DNA from: Thiocapsa bogorovii
Lineage (GTDB): Bacteria > Pseudomonadota > Gammaproteobacteria > Chromatiales > Chromatiaceae
Reading direction: 5' to 3'
Assembly (NCBI RefSeq): GCF_021228795.1
Contig: NZ_CP089309.1
Span: forward strand, 1,426,001-1,490,000
Length of the DNA: 64,000 nt
Part shown: positions 53,168 to 62,080 of the stretch, in pieces
Layout of the letters: each line of letters begins with the position of its first letter
Position numbering within the stretch: position 1 is the first letter of the stretch
Notes under the pieces: generated by a model
Told to the model about the DNA's origin: nothing
The model's input: the letters and a program-made list of their open reading frames with translations, nothing else
Database searches by the model: none
Program-made: the position numbers and the translations under genes

Positions 53168-54550
53168 CTAAGCCCCGAGGCAGCGCCGGACGTGCTCGAC
53201 GAAGCGCCGCGTCCAGCCGACGCCGCCCACGTCCCTGAGGTGACTGTAACAGGCCAGCAGATGACCTTGAACAACCCCGTCATGGGCGCCGTCGATTCCG
53301 ACACCTCGCAGCACATCATAGCCGTACCGCCACGCGGGGTCAGGCGCGAGGACCGAGGAATGGTGAAATTCGTGCGCGGGAATCTCGCCGGCTCTCCCAC
53401 CCGGCTCGCCCGGCCATGGAAAATCCGAGGTTTCGCGCAGTCGTACATAGCCGCGCCCTTGGGGTCGCGCATGCAATCGGACCTCGGCCTTGAGCGCGCC
53501 CACCATTTCGCGTCGCTCGTCCTTCCAACCGATCGCCTCGCACAGATACATCAGCCCCCCGCATTCGGCGTAGACAGGCCCGCCCCCGGCAATGAAATCG
53601 GCGACCTGCTCGCGCATTCCTCGATTGGCCTCCAGCTCGGCCATACGGCATTCGGGAAACCCCCCGCCGATGTAGAGGGCATCCACAGGTGGAAGCGCCG
53701 GATCGACAAGCGGGCTGAACTCGACCAGCTCGGCACCCGCTGCGGCGAGCGCACGCAGATCGTCCGGATAGTAGAAGCCGAACGCCGCGTCGCGGGCGAT
53801 TCCGATACGCACCACATCCCCCGTGGGCACCTTAATCAACGAGGCAGAAGCCGGGGTTGGCAGACAGGGTGCACCCTCGGCAATCGCAAGCATCCGACTC
53901 AGGTCGACCTGCTCGGCCACCCGCACCCGGATGCGGTCGATCCATGCCTCGGCGGCCTGAGCCTCGTTGCTCGGCATCAGGCCCAGGTGGCGCTCGGCGA
54001 TCTCGATGTCGTCGTCGCGATGCATGACGCCCAGCACCGGAAGATCGGTATAGTGTTCCAGCGCGGCGATCAGATTGCGGGCATGGCGAGCCCCGCCGAC
54101 TTTATTGAGGATCACACCGGCAAGATTCAGGTCGCGGTCGAAGGCCTGGTAACCGAGCAGAAGGGGGACGATGCCACGTCCCATGCCATGACAGTTGACC
54201 ACCAACACGACGGGTGAGCCCAGGAGCTTGGCGAGCTCGGCGTTGCTGTTGGAGCCTGCGGGATCGATGCTGTCGAAAAGGCCAACGTTGCCCTCGATCA
54301 GTCCGAGATCCGCCGTGTCGAGCTCGTGCGCGAAGGCGTCGACGACCTCCGCGCGCCCCATGGTGTGGAAATCGAGGTTATAGCAGGGGCGTGAGCAAGC
54401 CTCGGTCAGCCAGAGCGGGTCGATGTAGTCAGGGCCCTTTTTGAAGGGCTGAACGCGTACGCCCATGTCACGCCAAGCACGACACAGCCCGATGGAGAGG
54501 GTGGTTTTGCCCGATGACTTCTGAGCCGCGGAGATGTAGAGATGCGACAT
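53168..54550 (-). CDS. dsrN: DsrN, siroheme amidase (cobyrinate diamide synthase-like)
   Basis: A 460-residue protein of the CobB/CbiA family. The P-loop is MSHLYISAAQKSSGKTTLSI, with FKKGPDYIDPLW and LIEGNVGLFDS as the nucleotide and substrate elements. A class I glutamine-amidotransferase domain follows, with IGGGFPECRM and the nucleophile-region Cys in YAECGGLMYL. In A. vinosum DsrN amidates siroheme to the siro(heme)amide found in DsrAB. The start at 54550 is fixed by the P-loop position. It is separated from dsrP by 137 bases containing a hairpin, and from dsrR by 248 bases. Confidence 0.93.
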   Translation of the reverse strand: MSHLYISAAQKSSGKTTLSIGLCRAWRDMGVRVQPFKKGPDYIDPLWLTEACSRPCYNLDFHTMGRAEVVDAFAHELDTADLGLIEGNVGLFDSIDPAGSNSNAELAKLLGSPVVLVVNCHGMGRGIVPLLLGYQAFDRDLNLAGVILNKVGGARHARNLIAALEHYTDLPVLGVMHRDDDIEIAERHLGLMPSNEAQAAEAWIDRIRVRVAEQVDLSRMLAIAEGAPCLPTPASASLIKVPTGDVVRIGIARDAAFGFYYPDDLRALAAAGAELVEFSPLVDPALPPVDALYIGGGFPECRMAELEANRGMREQVADFIAGGGPVYAECGGLMYLCEAIGWKDERREMVGALKAEVRLHARPQGRGYVRLRETSDFPWPGEPGGRAGEIPAHEFHHSSVLAPDPAWRYGYDVLRGVGIDGAHDGVVQGHLLACYSHLRDVGGVGWTRRFVEHVRRCLGA

Positions 54551-54650
54551 CGACCCGTCACCCGAGCTTCGACTGCTTAGGAATTTCGATGGCCGCACGC
54601 ATCCGACAGCAAACGCAGGCCCGGACATCCGGGGTCACATAGAGCCACGC

Positions 54651-54676
54651 CGGCCCCGTCCTCGCCGGACGGGCCG
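54651..54676. other. Stem-loop in the dsrP-dsrN gap
   Basis: CGGCCCCGTCC (54651-54661) pairs with GGACGGGCCG (54667-54676) around a five-base loop, with one bulged C. On the minus strand it lies just after the dsrP stop (54688). No run of U follows, so it is more likely an mRNA-end stabiliser or partial terminator than a full terminator. Confidence 0.45.
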
Positions 54677-54687
54677 ACCGGCTCACA

Positions 54688-55941
54688 TCAGGCTTTGGCG
54701 CCTGCCGGACCCTGCTCCACGATCTTCTCCTCGTCGACCGGCAGAACATCATCCGCCAGTGACTCCGGAAGGAACTGCAGAACCCGTACACCCACCGACG
54801 TGACCAGTAGGGCAACAGCCACACCGCCGAGTCCGAGCAGAACCTCGGGAATCGTCGGGCGATATCGTGACGCCTCGCCCTGAACACCGTCGAAGAAACC
54901 GGACGCCAGGACCGTCTGCCCGGGGAACATCTGCATCGGATACGCCTGGCTGCCGATGATGATGACGTACATGCTGGCCAACCCGCCCACGATCACCAAG
55001 CCGCAGGCAGCCGCAATCCAGTTCTTGTCCTTGCTCAGCACCGGGTGGTAGATGATCCCGAGCGGCATGAGGCCGCCGACCAGGACCCAACCGACCCAAA
55101 ACATGAACGTATAGATTCCGCCGTCGAGGAGAAGCCAGCCGACCAGATCGTGGTTCTTAGCCCCGTAGAGCTTGGTGAGATGGTAGACCAGCGTGAAATA
55201 GAAGACGCCGAGAATAAAGATGCCGAGCAGATTCTTGAGACGACAGAGGATGCGCTCGCCGATCGGGCGACCTTCCTCCGCGAAGGTGAACATCAACACC
55301 AGCATGAAGATGGCGAGACCGTATGCGAAAGACATCACGACGAACATCGGTGCGAGGATGGCGGCGTCGTAGGCCTGGCGCGCGACCAGGAAACCGAAGA
55401 TCGAGCCGGTACCCGTCGTCAACGCCAGCCGCCAGAAGGTTGCGACGATCCCGATGGGGCGGTTGTAAGGCTCGCCGTGGCGGTCCGCCATGCTCCAGAG
55501 ATAGGCGATCACGATCGCCATAAATCCCGAGTAGAGGAAGATATTCCAAGCGAAGATCGACCGGAAATTGTAGGTGGTCATCGCCACCACCAAACGCTCC
55601 GGGCGCCCGAGATCCAGTACCAGGACCAACAGACCACCCATCAGGAGCGCCGCGGCGAGCAGCCCGGAGAGCCGTCCGAGCGGCTTATAGAGCGGCTTGC
55701 GAAAGACCGTCCCGATCGAGGCGATGTTCAGTGCGCCGGAGGCCGAAATGATGAGGAATACGGCGAAGACATGAGGCGTACCCCAGACCACCGAGTTGCT
55801 CATCCCGGTGACCCAGTGTCCTTCGTGCTCCATGTAAGCGAAGGCGAGCGCACCGATTCCGACAACCGAGGCGAGAATGCCGAGGAGACTCCAGTACCGA
55901 GCCGGCGGAATTCGCCACTCGCGATAGATGATTCGCTTCAT
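54688..55941 (-). CDS. dsrP: DsrP, NrfD-family membrane subunit of DsrMKJOP
   Basis: A 417-residue polytopic protein with about ten membrane helices (for example YWSLLGILASVVGIGALAF, HVFAVFLIISASGALNIASI, NLLGIFILGVFYFTLVYHL, TFMFWVGWVLVGGLMPLGII). It belongs to the NrfD/PsrC family, which exchanges electrons with the quinone pool without its own heme. In the DsrMKJOP complex it works with the ferredoxin-like DsrO. The start at 55941 (MKRIIYREWRIPPARY) has GGAGCAGG just upstream; a GTG four codons earlier is an alternative. It follows dsrO after 21 bases. Confidence 0.94.
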   Translation of the reverse strand: MKRIIYREWRIPPARYWSLLGILASVVGIGALAFAYMEHEGHWVTGMSNSVVWGTPHVFAVFLIISASGALNIASIGTVFRKPLYKPLGRLSGLLAAALLMGGLLVLVLDLGRPERLVVAMTTYNFRSIFAWNIFLYSGFMAIVIAYLWSMADRHGEPYNRPIGIVATFWRLALTTGTGSIFGFLVARQAYDAAILAPMFVVMSFAYGLAIFMLVLMFTFAEEGRPIGERILCRLKNLLGIFILGVFYFTLVYHLTKLYGAKNHDLVGWLLLDGGIYTFMFWVGWVLVGGLMPLGIIYHPVLSKDKNWIAAACGLVIVGGLASMYVIIIGSQAYPMQMFPGQTVLASGFFDGVQGEASRYRPTIPEVLLGLGGVAVALLVTSVGVRVLQFLPESLADDVLPVDEEKIVEQGPAGAKA

Positions 55942-55962
55942 GTCCTGCTCCACTCGCCCAGG

Positions 55963-56763
55963 TCAGATTCCGGAATACCGAACGCCCGTGTTCAAGCTCA
56001 GATCTTCTCGGATCTGGCGGCTCGACATCTCGGCGAGATGCTTTCGGATGTTGCTTTCGGGATCTTTGAGGTCACCGAAGACGATCGCCTCATGCCCGGC
56101 CTCGCGACACGCATCGACGCAAGCGGTCGACTCCTGCCCGAAATCGCGCCGATGCACACAGAGGTTGCAGCTCTCCACGCATCCCTTGCCGCGGGGTACG
56201 AGGGTGAGTTGTTCCTCCATCACCTTGTGGATGAAGCTCCTGGCCTTGTACGGACAGGCCATCATGCAATAGCGGCAGCCGATACAGGTGTGGCGGTCAA
56301 CCATCACAATACCGTCGGCCCGCTTGAACGAAGCCCCGGTCGGGCAAACGTCGACACACGGGGGATTCTCACAGTGCTGACACATCATCGGGAGATTGGT
56401 CACACGCCCGGTCTGATTGTCCTGGAGCTTGACCTTGCGGATCCAGACCGCCTTCTGGTCGTCCCAATGCCCCTGCGATGCGCCCTCTGGCTTGGTTTGA
56501 AGATTCAGGCCGTTCTCGCGATCGCATGCCTCGACGCAGGCCGAGCACCCGTCAACACATTTCGCGGTGTCGATCAGCAGGCCCCAGCGCACGTCGCTGG
56601 TCACCGCTTCCGAGCGCGGTGCTGCCGTAACGGAATGCAGAACGACCCCGGGTGCGACGACCGCCGCCGTCACGCCGGCGGCGACGCCCATAAACGCCCT
56701 GCGTCCAGAATCGGCGGGGCCGGTGTCGACCGGATGATCGGTTGATTCGTGGTGATCTTTCAT
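55963..56763 (-). CDS. dsrO: DsrO, periplasmic iron-sulfur subunit of DsrMKJOP
   Basis: A 266-residue exported ferredoxin-like protein. It has a Tat signal with the twin Arg in SGRRAFMGVAAGVTAAVVAP. Cysteine clusters for several [4Fe-4S] centres follow: CVDGCSACVEAC, CQHCENPPCVDVCPTGA, CIGCRYCMMACPYKA and CVESCNLCVHRR. It would pass electrons between DsrJ and DsrP on the periplasmic side. The ATG at 56763 is one base after the dsrJ stop; a start at 56781 would overlap dsrJ by 17 bases. Confidence 0.93.
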   Translation of the reverse strand: MKDHHESTDHPVDTGPADSGRRAFMGVAAGVTAAVVAPGVVLHSVTAAPRSEAVTSDVRWGLLIDTAKCVDGCSACVEACDRENGLNLQTKPEGASQGHWDDQKAVWIRKVKLQDNQTGRVTNLPMMCQHCENPPCVDVCPTGASFKRADGIVMVDRHTCIGCRYCMMACPYKARSFIHKVMEEQLTLVPRGKGCVESCNLCVHRRDFGQESTACVDACREAGHEAIVFGDLKDPESNIRKHLAEMSSRQIREDLSLNTGVRYSGI

Positions 56764-56764
56764 C

Positions 56765-57238
56765 TCAGTGGTCTTCCCCATCAGGTCGAGCCTGAACCGA
56801 TCGATCGCCTCCGACGGCTTGGAAGGCAGCGTGCGACGCCAGCTCGGCATCCGGCCCTTTGGGCACGGACGCATGGCAATCGAAACAGTTCAAGTTGACC
56901 GCCGCAAAGGCATGACAGGCACCGCAGAACTCGTCCTTATGATGAATCGGTGTCGGCCCCTGCTCCGCGTCGGAGCGGATGTGACACGCGACACAACCGG
57001 CAAGACTGTGTTTGCTGGAGCGGATGCCGCCGTGGACCGTCTCGTCGCGCTGGTGCTTGATGAGCTCCATGTGCTTGCGCCGCATCACATCGGTCGGCTC
57101 GACACAGGACTCCAAGGTCGCGGCCTTGGATCCCTCGAGCACATAGGTCTTCGCGTCGGCCGCCAGGACGACTTGGGCAACCAGCACCCAAGCCAGTCCA
57201 ACGGCGACGAGGCCAGCTCTCACTGCGGCTTTTGCCAT
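56765..57238 (-). CDS. dsrJ: DsrJ, triheme cytochrome c subunit of DsrMKJOP
   Basis: A 157-residue periplasmic cytochrome. A signal anchor (VRAGLVAVGLAWVLVAQVVLA) precedes three heme motifs: CVACH, CGACH and CFDCH. A lone conserved Cys near residue 46 (LESCVEPTD) fits the unusual His/Cys-coordinated heme known for DsrJ of A. vinosum. It is the only heme-c subunit of the complex. The start at 57238 is fixed by the signal segment. It lies 17 bp after dsrL. Confidence 0.93.
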   Translation of the reverse strand: MAKAAVRAGLVAVGLAWVLVAQVVLAADAKTYVLEGSKAATLESCVEPTDVMRRKHMELIKHQRDETVHGGIRSSKHSLAGCVACHIRSDAEQGPTPIHHKDEFCGACHAFAAVNLNCFDCHASVPKGPDAELASHAAFQAVGGDRSVQARPDGEDH

Positions 57239-57255
57239 CGACGCCTCCACTGTGC

Positions 57256-59220
57256 TTACTCGCCGAGACCCATCTTGATGTACCCGGTCGGGCAAACATC
57301 GGCGCAGATGTGGCAGCCGATGCACTTGGCATAGTCGGTGTCGACATAGCGCCCGGTGGTTCGGCTGCTCTTGTCGACCCGGAAGACAGCGTCTTGCGGG
57401 CAGAAGATCACGCAGTTGTCGCACTCGAAGCACATGCCGCAGCTCATGCAGCGCTTGGCCTCGTCGATTGCCTCGGCCTCGGCGAGACCGATCACCCGTT
57501 CCTTGAAGTGGCCGAGGACGTCGTCGGAGCTCGGTACCTCTTCCTTACGCAGATTGCGGGGGTGGAAGTTGAAGTGGCCGAGGAAAAGCTCTTCATGCGG
57601 GATCACCTCGGCACCCGAGCGATCCTCGTAGTTGTGGATCGCATAGTTTGCGCTCGAGGTTCCGCGCATGTCTCCGCGCTCGTCGGGAACGAACGACTCG
57701 GGCGCGAGGTTCGCCTCGGTCATCTTCTCGAGCAGGTTGAAGTGGTGGACATCGACCTTGGGGCGACGCTTGTGCTCGACCTGACGGACGTACTCGTCGA
57801 TGGAGTCGACGGCGATGGACGCCTGACCGATCGCCGTCGTCAAGAGATGCGGGCGAATGATGTCGCCCGCGACGAAGTGACCAGGCTTGTTCGGCACCTG
57901 ATAGAACTTGTCGGCGTTCATGAGACCGCGCCCGTTGTCGAGGTCCTCGAGGCCGGTCAGATCACCGCCCTGACCGATCGCCGCGACGATCAAGTCGGCC
58001 GCCAGGACGCGCTCGGTCCCTTCGACGGGTGTCGGACGGCCGTCGACCATTTGGCAGTCGGCGACACGCAGTCCGGTCGCCCGACCGTTCTCGCCGAGCA
58101 TGACCTCCAGCGGCATGACGCCGTCCAGGATGGTGACGCCCTCATGGGTCGCATCGTGAACCTCATGCTCGGAGGCCGTCATCTTGTCGCGCGTGAACAG
58201 CGAGGTGAGCGTCACCTCCGCGCCTTCGGCAGCAGCGGTCATGGCCGCGTCATGCGCAACATAACCGTCGTGGATTACGGTTTCGGGGAGATCCTTCGGT
58301 CCGGTCTTGCTGATATGACCGAGCCGGCGGGCGACCGAGACGACGTCGATCGAGGTGTCGCCGCCGCCGACGCAGACGACCTTATCCGCGGTGATCTTCA
58401 TACGGCCTTCGTTGAAGGCCTTAAGGAAAGCGACACCGGAGACGCAGTTTGGCGTGCCCTGCCAGCCCGGGACAGGCAGACCTCGACCGCTTTGACAACC
58501 GATCGCCCAGAGCACCGCATCGAACTCTTTCTCGAGTTGATCGATGGTCACATCCGTGCCGACCTTGGTCTTCAGGCGAACCTCGATCTGACCCATATCG
58601 AGGATGCGCTGGATCTCGGCGTTGAGCTTGTCGCGCGGCACGCGGTAGCCGGGGATCCCGTAGAAGAACATCCCGCCGAGTCCGTCGTTGGCCTCGAAGA
58701 TGGTCGCGGCGTGTCCTTTGCGGCGCAGCTGGTAGGCGGCAGCAAGACCGGCCGGTCCGCCGCCGATGATGGCGACACGCTTGCCGGTGTCGACGGGGGC
58801 GGCTTCGAACCCGTAACCCTTCTCGATCGCGGTATCACCGATGAACTGCTCGACGGCATTGATCCCGACGAAGTCCTCGAGGGCGTTGCGATTACAGCCG
58901 TCCTGACAGGGGGCAGGACAGACCCGTCCCATCATCGACGGGAAGGGGTTGGCGTCGGTCGAGCGACGGAAGGCATACTCATGCCAGTCCATCCCTGCCG
59001 GCGGCTTTTCCATTCCACGCACGATCTGCAGCCAGCCCCGAATATCCTCGCCGGACGGACAGCTGCCCTGACACGGCGGCGTCTTATGGACATAGGTCGG
59101 GCATTTGTGGGAAGTGTCCTGATTGAAGATCTTATCCGTCAACTTCTCCCACTCATGCTGACCGTCCTCGAAACGGCGCCAGGAAGGTTTACTCTTCATT
59201 TCGTCGGTTGAAGTCGCCAT
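57256..59220 (-). CDS. dsrL: DsrL, NAD(P)H-dependent iron-sulfur flavoprotein reductase
   Basis: A 654-residue protein related to the small subunit of glutamate synthase. N-terminal cysteines for a [4Fe-4S] pair (PCQGSCPSGEDIRGW, VCPAPCQDGCN) are followed by the FAD-binding GGGPAGLAAAYQLRRKG (about 149-165) and the NAD(P)H-binding VGGGDTSIDVV. The C-terminal ferredoxin domain has CMSCGMCFECDNC and CIGCHICADVCPTG. In A. vinosum DsrL is essential for sulfur oxidation and takes electrons from DsrAB to NAD+. GGAGAG lies eight bases before the ATG at 59220; the resulting length equals that of the A. vinosum protein as I recall it. Confidence 0.95.
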   Translation of the reverse strand: MATSTDEMKSKPSWRRFEDGQHEWEKLTDKIFNQDTSHKCPTYVHKTPPCQGSCPSGEDIRGWLQIVRGMEKPPAGMDWHEYAFRRSTDANPFPSMMGRVCPAPCQDGCNRNALEDFVGINAVEQFIGDTAIEKGYGFEAAPVDTGKRVAIIGGGPAGLAAAYQLRRKGHAATIFEANDGLGGMFFYGIPGYRVPRDKLNAEIQRILDMGQIEVRLKTKVGTDVTIDQLEKEFDAVLWAIGCQSGRGLPVPGWQGTPNCVSGVAFLKAFNEGRMKITADKVVCVGGGDTSIDVVSVARRLGHISKTGPKDLPETVIHDGYVAHDAAMTAAAEGAEVTLTSLFTRDKMTASEHEVHDATHEGVTILDGVMPLEVMLGENGRATGLRVADCQMVDGRPTPVEGTERVLAADLIVAAIGQGGDLTGLEDLDNGRGLMNADKFYQVPNKPGHFVAGDIIRPHLLTTAIGQASIAVDSIDEYVRQVEHKRRPKVDVHHFNLLEKMTEANLAPESFVPDERGDMRGTSSANYAIHNYEDRSGAEVIPHEELFLGHFNFHPRNLRKEEVPSSDDVLGHFKERVIGLAEAEAIDEAKRCMSCGMCFECDNCVIFCPQDAVFRVDKSSRTTGRYVDTDYAKCIGCHICADVCPTGYIKMGLGE

Positions 59221-59243
59221 GTCGATCACTCTCCGTACCGGTT

Positions 59244-59270
59244 GAACCCTGATGCATCGTCAGGGGGTTC
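59244..59270. other. Stem-loop in the dsrK-dsrL gap
   Basis: GAACCCTGA (59244-59252) pairs with TCAGGGGGTTC (59260-59270) around seven bases, with two unpaired G. It lies in the 111-bp gap before dsrL on the transcript. This is one of several stems between dsr genes; it could tune stability of the mRNA segments. Confidence 0.4.
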
Positions 59271-59331
59271 GTATCAGCGTGCAGCTCACGGCCCGCGAAG
59301 CCCGCGCTATTCGGCGCAGGACTCCGGGGGG

Positions 59332-60864
59332 TCAAGCGGCCTCGTCCGCCTCGTCTTCGTCGTCCTCGACATCCTGTCCGGTCAGCACGATGGCGTTCGA
59401 CACCAGCTGGTGCAGACTCACGATCTGGTCCATCTCCATGCCGTAGTAAGGAAGCACCTTCGTGAATTGGCTTTTGCAGATGGCACAGATTGCGGCCATG
59501 TGCGTCACGCCCTTTTCGAGCATCACGTTGTTGAGGGCCTCGACACGCGGCTTCGCGCCCTTGACGCGCAGCTCCATGAGGTCGTCGGTCAACAATCCGC
59601 CGCCACCGCCGCAGCAGAAGGTGCGGTCGCGGATGGTGTCCTCGTCCATGTCGTAGAAGTGGTTGCAGGTCGCCCGAATGATGGCGCGCGGAATCTCGAA
59701 CTGTCCGCCGGGCGTATTGCCCATGCGCGATGCCCGGGCGACGTTGCAGCTGTCGTGATAAGTGAGAACCTTGTCGTCGTTCTCGCTCTTATCGAACTTA
59801 AGCTTGCCCTCTTGGATGAGGTTGTAGGTGAACTCGCAGATGTGCTGCGGCACCGGATATCGTGGATCCAGGAAGTCCCAGGGGCCCGCCAAGGTGTTCA
59901 GGAAGCTGTAGGCGACGCGCCATGCGTGGCCGCATTCTCCGAAGACAATGCGTTTGACCTTGAGCTGGATCGCGGCTTCGCGGATGCGCTGGGCGACCCG
60001 GCGCATATTCTCGTACGAGCCGATGAACATGCCGAAGTTGGCTGCTTCGGACGCATGCGAGCTCAGCGTCCAAGTGACACCGGCCTCGTGAAAGACCTTT
60101 CCGTAGCCGATCAAGCCGTCGACGTGCGGCTCCGCAAAGAAGTCGGCCGAGGGCGTCACTAAGAGGATCTCGGCGCCGACCTCATCCATCGGGTAGCGTA
60201 CGGCCACACCGGTATCGTCGAGGACGTCTTCTTCGAGACCTTCCAGGGTGTCACGCAGCGCGGGTCCGGGCAGGCCTAGATTGTTGCCGATGGTATAGAC
60301 CTTGCCGATGATTTCGTTGCAGTACTTTTGCCCCACACCGATGCTGTCCATGATCTCGCGGGCCGCCATGGAAATCTCGGCCGTGTCGATACCGTAGGGG
60401 CAGAAGACCGAGCAGCGCCGACACTGCGAGCATTGGTGGTAGTAGCTATACCAATCATCAAGAACGTCTTTGGTGAAGTCCTCGGCCCCGACCAGTTTCG
60501 GAAAGAGCTTTCCGGCCAGGGTGAAATAACGCCGGTAGACCTTGCGCATCAGGTCCTGCCGACCCACCGGCATGTTCTTCGGATCCTGGGTGCCCAGGTA
60601 GTAATGACACTTGTCTGTGCAGGAACCGCACTTGACGCAAGAGTCCAGATAGACCCGCAAGGAGCGATACTTTCCGAGGAGCTCGCCCATCTTGTCGAGC
60701 GCTTTCTCCTGCCAGTCGTCCATGAGCTCGCCGGGAAAGCCGAGTTGCGCCTGGAACTCGGGCTTGGCCACGAACGGCTTGCTGTGAGCCATGGTATCCG
60801 GCGTCACGGGTGGGACGTCGAGGTACTGACTCAGCTCGGGAACTTCAAACGTTGCCTTAGCCAT
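59332..60864 (-). CDS. dsrK: DsrK, HdrD-like catalytic iron-sulfur subunit of DsrMKJOP
   Basis: A 510-residue cytoplasmic protein. It has two ferredoxin-type [4Fe-4S] motifs (CVKCGSCTDKC and CSQCRRCSVFCP) and C-terminal CCG domains (FGECGHAW, FCCGGGGGLL, ICAICKSQF) as in the heterodisulfide reductase subunit HdrD. Together with DsrM it is thought to reduce or oxidise the DsrC trisulfide/disulfide. The C-terminus ends in an acidic tail (DVEDDEDEADEAA). It follows dsrM by 38 bp. Confidence 0.95.
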   Translation of the reverse strand: MAKATFEVPELSQYLDVPPVTPDTMAHSKPFVAKPEFQAQLGFPGELMDDWQEKALDKMGELLGKYRSLRVYLDSCVKCGSCTDKCHYYLGTQDPKNMPVGRQDLMRKVYRRYFTLAGKLFPKLVGAEDFTKDVLDDWYSYYHQCSQCRRCSVFCPYGIDTAEISMAAREIMDSIGVGQKYCNEIIGKVYTIGNNLGLPGPALRDTLEGLEEDVLDDTGVAVRYPMDEVGAEILLVTPSADFFAEPHVDGLIGYGKVFHEAGVTWTLSSHASEAANFGMFIGSYENMRRVAQRIREAAIQLKVKRIVFGECGHAWRVAYSFLNTLAGPWDFLDPRYPVPQHICEFTYNLIQEGKLKFDKSENDDKVLTYHDSCNVARASRMGNTPGGQFEIPRAIIRATCNHFYDMDEDTIRDRTFCCGGGGGLLTDDLMELRVKGAKPRVEALNNVMLEKGVTHMAAICAICKSQFTKVLPYYGMEMDQIVSLHQLVSNAIVLTGQDVEDDEDEADEAA

Positions 60865-60902
60865 GGATCAACCTTTGCTGCGGACTGGATGGCGCGAAAA
60901 AT

Positions 60903-61634
60903 CTATTCCTGCTCGAGTCGTTTCGCCCATGGCGCGACGTGTCTGTGCTCGCGCGGGTTGTCGACCTGATTGCGGCTGGGACTGAAGAAGAGACCCGGCG
61001 CATGGAGCAACTTGCTGTAGGGAAAGATGATCATCAAGGCAGCGACCAAAAACAGGTGCAGCAACAGAAGCGGATCACCTGGCAGCGGCTGCGGGTCGAA
61101 GCTGTAGAGTCCGATGAAGAACGATTTCACCGCGACGACATCGGTGTGAAAGACGAATTTCATGAGCAGGCCGGTGCAACCGATTGCGATCAGTAGCGCC
61201 AAAATCAGGTGATCCGAGGGCGAGGAGATGTACCGGACGCGGTCGACGAAGAAGCGTCGCGCCCACAAGCCCGCGAGACCGACGACCATCGCCATTCCGC
61301 CGTAGATGCCAAACGGCTGAACCAGCTCGATCGGGAGCCACACCGGCTCTATGAAGTAGCGCAAATGGCGCAGGGTGACGAGAAAAAGACCGAAGTGAAA
61401 GATCCAACCGAAGATCCAGGTCCACTTGTTGCCCCGAAACAGGCTCTCGAAGAGCACGACTTCTCGCGTCATTCGGAACACCACACCCGAACGGGTGGTC
61501 GGTGCCGGTGTCGTCGGAATCTTCAGCGGAGCCGGGGTGCGCGCGTACTGGACGACCTTGAAGGCCACGCCGGCCAACAACACCGAGGCTGCGAAGTAAA
61601 ACAAATAGGCGTAGACCATGGTCAGGAACGACAT
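60903..61634 (-). CDS. dsrM: DsrM, cytochrome b subunit of DsrMKJOP
   Basis: A 243-residue membrane protein with about five helices (YAYLFYFAASVLLAGVAF, WTWIFGWIFHFGLFLVTLRH, GGMAMVVGLAGLWA, LILALLIAIGCTGLLMKFVF, LLLLHLFLVAALMIIFPYS). Histidines in GWIFHFG and LLLHLFL are placed to bind two b hemes, as in NarI. It exchanges electrons with menaquinone/ubiquinone and DsrK. It starts 79 bases after dsrC, beyond a strong stem-loop. Confidence 0.94.
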   Translation of the reverse strand: MSFLTMVYAYLFYFAASVLLAGVAFKVVQYARTPAPLKIPTTPAPTTRSGVVFRMTREVVLFESLFRGNKWTWIFGWIFHFGLFLVTLRHLRYFIEPVWLPIELVQPFGIYGGMAMVVGLAGLWARRFFVDRVRYISSPSDHLILALLIAIGCTGLLMKFVFHTDVVAVKSFFIGLYSFDPQPLPGDPLLLLHLFLVAALMIIFPYSKLLHAPGLFFSPSRNQVDNPREHRHVAPWAKRLEQE

Positions 61635-61665
61635 GTGCCCGGTACCTCAATGGATCGGAGAGTCG

Positions 61666-61699
61666 CCGGGGGTCGAGTCAGAAATGCGCTCGCCCCCGG
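61666..61699. other. Strong stem-loop between dsrC and dsrM
   Basis: CCGGGGG-T-CGAG (61666-61677) pairs with CTCG-CCCCCGG (61689-61699): eleven base pairs with a single bulge and an 11-base loop. On the transcript it begins 15 bases after the dsrC stop. It lacks a run of U afterwards. It could shield the 3' end of an abundant dsrC-containing mRNA piece, fitting the high level of DsrC needed relative to the membrane complex. Confidence 0.55.
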
Positions 61700-61713
61700 T
61701 CACGGCCGCCGCG

Positions 61714-62052
61714 TCAGACGCAGCCGGTCGGCTTCGGCAGTCCGGCGAAACGGCAAGCCTGCTTCGCAGGGCCGTAGGGGAACAGGCTGTAGAGATACTT
61801 GCTGTTGCCCTTGTCCTTGCCGAGCTTCTTGCCGACAGCCTTCGTGAGCACACGGACCGCGGGTGCGATCTGATACTCCTCGTAGTACTCGCGCAAAAAG
61901 TTGATGATGTCCCAGTGTTCGTCGGTCAACTCGATGTTGTCCTGCGCTGCCATCACGGTGGCCACACCCGGCACCCAGTCGTTCAGGTTGGCGAGGTAGC
62001 CTTCCTCGTCCACGGCGTATTGCTTGCCCTCGACTTCGATCGTGTCTGACAT
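61714..62052 (-). CDS. dsrC: DsrC, sulfur-carrier protein
   Basis: A 112-residue protein starting MSDTIEVEGKQYAVDEEGYL with the conserved helix core LTDEHWDIINFLREYYEEYQ and the carboxy-terminal arm QACRFAGLPKPTGCV. Both redox cysteines are present: the penultimate Cys and the one eleven residues before it. DsrC takes sulfane sulfur from DsrEFH and presents it to DsrAB, then to DsrMK as a trisulfide. A secondary promoter for dsrC is described in A. vinosum; here the dsrH-dsrC gap is only 28 bp. Confidence 0.96.
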   Translation of the reverse strand: MSDTIEVEGKQYAVDEEGYLANLNDWVPGVATVMAAQDNIELTDEHWDIINFLREYYEEYQIAPAVRVLTKAVGKKLGKDKGNSKYLYSLFPYGPAKQACRFAGLPKPTGCV

Positions 62053-62080
62053 CTCGATGCTCCTATCGGTTTCTGAAAAA

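Noticed and set aside
57232-59211. Open frame of 659 codons opposite dsrL
   Set aside because: Same reason: dsrL carries FAD, NAD and ferredoxin motifs, while the opposite frame has none.
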